Below are positions 44,004 through 46,548 of a stretch of DNA of 46,548 nucleotides, in pieces; within the stretch, counting starts at the first letter, position 1; each line of letters opens with the position of its first letter. Made by a program: the position numbers and the translations under genes. The DNA lies in the NCBI GenBank assembly GCA_003223215.1, contig QHYH01000121.1, forward strand, positions 1 through 46,548. The letters run 5' to 3'. Below the pieces are notes generated by a model that was not told where the DNA came from, ran no database searches, and saw nothing but the letters and a program-made list of their open reading frames with translations. The DNA is from Acidobacteriota bacterium. GTDB lineage: Bacteria > Acidobacteriota > Terriglobia > Acidiferrales > UBA7541.

Positions 44004-44878
44004 ATGCCAGGCCTTACCGTTTTGGTTGTCGATGAATTTGTGGGCTTTCGGTAATGCGTTTGCGGGATGTTGCCACCAACGCAGTTTCGCGTGGATCGGC
44101 CAACCGTCGGATGGATGGGACGCCGTCCAGATGGCCAAGGACCTGCGACCGGATTTAATTCTGCTTGGTCTTGGTTTGCCGAAGTTGCATGGATTAGAAA
44201 CCGCTAAGCGGATACGAACGCTGGCACCCCACGAAACTTTTGTTTGTTAGCCAGACCTCTTCCCCCGATGTGGTACGAGAAGCCCTTAGCCTAGGTGCAT
44301 TGGTCTACGTTGATAAGACGCATACGTCGACTGACTTGCTGCCCGCTATCGAAGCGGTCCTTAGGGCTGAGCAATTTGTTAGCGAGAGCCTAGAGTCTAG
44401 CGGAAGAACGGATGCCCCCCGCCGGCACGAGGTACAATTTTATTCATGTGATTCGGGTCTTCTAGAAAGCTTTGCTCGCGTCCTCGCGACGGCCCTGGAG
44501 TCCGGTGGTGCAGCTATCGTGCTGGCTACGAAGTCACACCGAGAAGGCCTTGTTCAGAGATTGCAGGCGGAGGGCTTCGCCGTAGATGTCGCGATGCGAC
44601 AAGGGACCTATATATCACGGGATGCCGCCGACACGCTCTCGACGATGATGGTGAATGGTGTGCCTGACGGCGCTCGGTTTCTTGAGGGCCTCACTGGCGT
44701 CATCGCGTCAGCCGCCAAAGCAAAATGCGTAGGCCTCTTGCGCGCTAGGGAATATCAATGCCGCGATTCGACTCGCAAAGGTTGGCAACGATCTGGTCAA
44801 AACACACAATGTAGATATCCTGTGTGTCAGGTATTCCAGAGCATCTGTCGAGAGCACACAGCCGTTTACTCCCGCTGA
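44004..44878 (+). pseudogene. Broken REC-MEDS signalling gene
   Basis: Read across frames, this is a paralogue of the receiver-only gene followed by a MEDS (DcmR-type) sensory domain. The receiver starts LTVLVVDEFVGFR and then has TAA (44052-44054) where the paralogue has GAA for Glu; frames shift near 44097 and 44238 (pieces: GQPSDGWDAVQMAKDLRPDL and FVSQTSSPDVVREALSLGAL). The phosphoacceptor Asp is Gly (LILLGLGLPKL). The MEDS part reads RRHEVQFYSCDSGLLESFAR, GGAAIVLATKSHREGLVQRL and YISRDAADTLSTMMVNGVPD, but more frames are lost after 44750 (ICREHTAVYSR at the end). It is certainly non-functional. Confidence 0.8.
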
Positions 44879-45118
44879 GAACGGTGCCTGCTCGAATGCC
44901 GGTAGCTACTGACGCAAGAGAACCGAAAGTCGGCATTGGACCAAGCGCTAGGGAGAAACCGCTCCAGGAAGCCTGGTGTCACATTCGGCGCTTGCAAGAT
45001 CCTCTTGACCGCGCCTGTCGAGAAGTGCGGTCCTGCGATCCGGCCATGCCGCGAGGATATCCAAGAAACAAGTCGTGATACATTGCATCGAGCAAATCGT
45101 TCTGCCGAAGGATTTCAG

Positions 45119-46153
45119 ATGAACAGACGGACCTTTATGAACGCCGCTGCGGGCGCCACGACGACGTTGGCATGCAAGTCTTTATCGCTGGCGCGCCAGC
45201 AAGACAGGAAGACGGCCGTTGTCTATCCTGACCCGGCCGTTGAAATCGTCGATCCAGGCTTCGCCAAATACAAGGTTGGTAACGCCGCGGTCGAACGACT
45301 GTACACGGGTGCGCGTTGGGCCGAAGGACCGGTGTGGTATGGGGACGGGCGTTTTCTCCTCTTCAGCGACATTCCCAACAATCGCATGCTGCGATGGCTG
45401 GAGGACACCGGAGAGGTCAGCGTTTTCCGCAGCCCGTCGCACTACAGCAATGGCAATTATCGGGACCGGCAGGGCAGGCTTTTAACTTGCGAGCACGATT
45501 CGCGCCGCCTCACGCGAACCGAACATGACGGCACCATTACGGTGCTGATGGATCGCTTTCAAGGCAAGCAACTGAACGCCCCGAACGATCTTGCAGTCCA
45601 TTCCGACGGTGCGATCTGGTTCACCGATCCGGGCTACGGCATCATGTCTAATTACGAAGGACACAAAGCGTCCTTTGAACTGCCGGCTAACGTATATCGC
45701 CTGGACCCGAAGACGCGCGAGGCAACGCCTGTTGCGAGCGACATGGACAAGCCTAACGGAATCTGTTTCTCTCCTGACGAGAAAAAACTCTATATCGTGG
45801 ACACCGGCCAGCCGAAGCACGCGGGGGATCCTCATCCCATCCGCGTGTACGACGTCGAGGATGGCGTGCGGCTGAAGAACGGCCGCATGTTTGTAAACAT
45901 GTCGCCTGGGTCATCGGACGGTGTTCGTTGTGATGTGGACGGCAACGTTTGGTCCGCTGCCGGGTGGGCTGGCGAGGGTTTTAACGGAGTGCACGTGTTC
46001 GCGCCCGATGGCAAGCTCATCGGCAGAATTCATATCCCGGAAACCTGCGCAAATCTTTGTTTCGGGGGCGCCAAGAAAAACCGCCTGTTCATGGCTGCCA
46101 GTCAGTCTCTCTACGCACTCTACGTCAACACCGAGGGCGCGCAAACGCCCTGA
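45119..46153 (+). CDS. SMP-30/gluconolactonase family protein, exported
   Basis: ATG 45119 with AAGGAT upstream gives 344 residues. The N-terminus NRRTFMNAAAGATTTLACKS is a twin-arginine-like signal with Cys in the right place for a lipoprotein; the frame before it has no coding character. The rest is a six-bladed propeller: ARWAEGPVWYGDGRFLLFSD (metal Glu), LTCEHDSRRLTRTEHDGTIT, LNAPNDLAVHSDGAIWFTDP (Asn and Asp metal ligands), MDKPNGICFSPDEKKLYIVD and MSPGSSDGVRCDVDGNVWSA. Gluconolactonases hydrolyse sugar lactones in the periplasm; exact substrate not known. It stands alone after the broken signalling gene. Confidence 0.92.
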   Translation: MNRRTFMNAAAGATTTLACKSLSLARQQDRKTAVVYPDPAVEIVDPGFAKYKVGNAAVERLYTGARWAEGPVWYGDGRFLLFSDIPNNRMLRWLEDTGEVSVFRSPSHYSNGNYRDRQGRLLTCEHDSRRLTRTEHDGTITVLMDRFQGKQLNAPNDLAVHSDGAIWFTDPGYGIMSNYEGHKASFELPANVYRLDPKTREATPVASDMDKPNGICFSPDEKKLYIVDTGQPKHAGDPHPIRVYDVEDGVRLKNGRMFVNMSPGSSDGVRCDVDGNVWSAAGWAGEGFNGVHVFAPDGKLIGRIHIPETCANLCFGGAKKNRLFMAASQSLYALYVNTEGAQTP

Positions 46154-46307
46154 CAAGCATGTTGTCGACGTCGGAACGTTTGCGCTGAACGTCGATGAAT
46201 CAGTCGACAAGTGCATATCACATAGCAAGAAGCCGGACGAACCAACTGTCGCTGCACGCGAAGCGTTGACGGGAGCACAGGCAGGCAGGGCATGGAGGCC
46301 GCATTCT

Positions 46308-46548
46308 CTAATCCGGTGAGGCGACAGGTTCGTGAGTCAGCAGTTGCCGGGGGAGGTACGTTGCCAAAGCCACGGTGAAGATTTCCGCTCCTTCCGGGGT
46401 GAGGTGGATCTCATCCGGTTGATAATAATAGGTGGAGAGCACGGCCGGATCCACGGGAACCAGCGATTCCACACCCTCCCTTTGTGAAGCAAGTGTCATT
46501 CGCCGGACGGCATCTTCCGAAGAAGGAGTTGGCGGGACAAGGATGATG
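46308..46548 (-). CDS. SGNH/GDSL-like hydrolase, 3' end (5' part outside window)
   Basis: The minus-strand frame is open from the window edge to a stop at 46308. The visible 80 residues run IILVPPTPSSEDAVRRMTLA, then YYYQPDEIHLTPEGAEIFTV and ALATYLPRQLL. The D-E-I-H-L-T-P-E-G block is the catalytic Asp-x-x-His of SGNH hydrolases, close to the C-terminus as expected. The nucleophile GDS lies outside the window. It could be a lipase-like esterase or an acyl-sugar hydrolase. It converges on the SMP-30 gene with a 154-base gap that shows nothing else. Confidence 0.7.
   Translation of the reverse strand, partial: IILVPPTPSSEDAVRRMTLASQREGVESLVPVDPAVLSTYYYQPDEIHLTPEGAEIFTVALATYLPRQLLTHEPVASPD

Overview
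The window looks like soil Acidobacteriota DNA. The strongest indications are a PadR regulator directly followed by a large ADOP-type ABC permease (a fusion and expansion typical of that phylum), an Oar-like TonB receptor with an N-terminal carboxypeptidase-regulatory domain, an ECF42 sigma factor coupled to a YCII/DGPF protein, and many stand-alone detoxification genes. No rRNA genes, CRISPR arrays or replication origin were seen. One tRNA gene (Pro, anticodon TGG) is present. Assignment to the phylum is an inference from gene families, not from a marker gene.

Layout. 1-1.5 kb: the 3' part of an XRE regulator and a DUF983 protein. 1.7-5.4 kb: a graveyard containing a TonB-receptor fragment, an ArsR regulator with a very clear promoter/operator and a truncated AHSA1 partner, a frameshifted AbiEi-type antitoxin without toxin, and two tyrosine-recombinase remnants pointing at tRNA-Pro from both sides. 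This reads as a decayed integrative element. 5.4-10.4 kb: a redox/xenobiotic block, with LLM flavin oxidoreductase and MarR on one strand and NmrA, DoxX, a RutE-like nitroreductase, a hydrolase stub and a frameshifted second NmrA-like gene on the other. 10.6-17.4 kb: a stub of a sigma-54 activator, YceI with a perfect 22-bp palindrome, the TonB receptor, a small HTH protein and a secreted amidohydrolase. 17.5-22.6 kb: PadR-ADOP and YCII-ECF42, both with frameshifts in the larger gene. 22.6-29.8 kb: a nucleotidyltransferase, two DUF899 thioredoxin-like proteins with HxlR, SDR and VOC neighbours, an exported alpha/beta hydrolase and a DJ-1/PfpI protein. 29.9-33.8 kb: a type III methyltransferase remnant, a CocE-type hydrolase, an unknown protein, a mobile-element end, a tRNA-like fragment and an epimerase remnant. 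34-37.8 kb: a tight three-gene catabolic operon (OYE-type oxidoreductase, DapA-like aldolase/lyase, MFS transporter) with ATGA overlaps. 38.4-44.9 kb: a signalling block with a receiver-only protein, a double ribbon-helix-helix-like protein, a CheB-CheR-PAS fusion, an HD-GYP protein and a broken REC-MEDS gene. 45.1-46.5 kb: an SMP-30/gluconolactonase-like protein and the 3' end of an SGNH-type hydrolase.

Two themes cut across the window. First, many genes are one or two bases away from being intact (AbiEi, integrase, NmrA-2, ADOP, ECF42), while others are clear fragments. The first class may be sequencing indels, young pseudogenes or, for the A8 run in the integrase, slippage. The second class is real decay around mobile DNA. 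Second, several regulator genes carry very clear dyad symmetries in their leaders (arsR, abiEi, padR, yceI, receiver-only). The padR dyad also buries the ribosome binding site and has a competing upstream pairing partner, which makes it the most testable regulatory observation here.

I did not find a complete, clearly new multi-gene system. The best candidates for follow-up are the OYE/DapA-like/MFS operon of unknown substrate, the padR leader, the duplicated receiver genes with their shared promoter palindrome, and the tandem ribbon-helix-helix-like protein.
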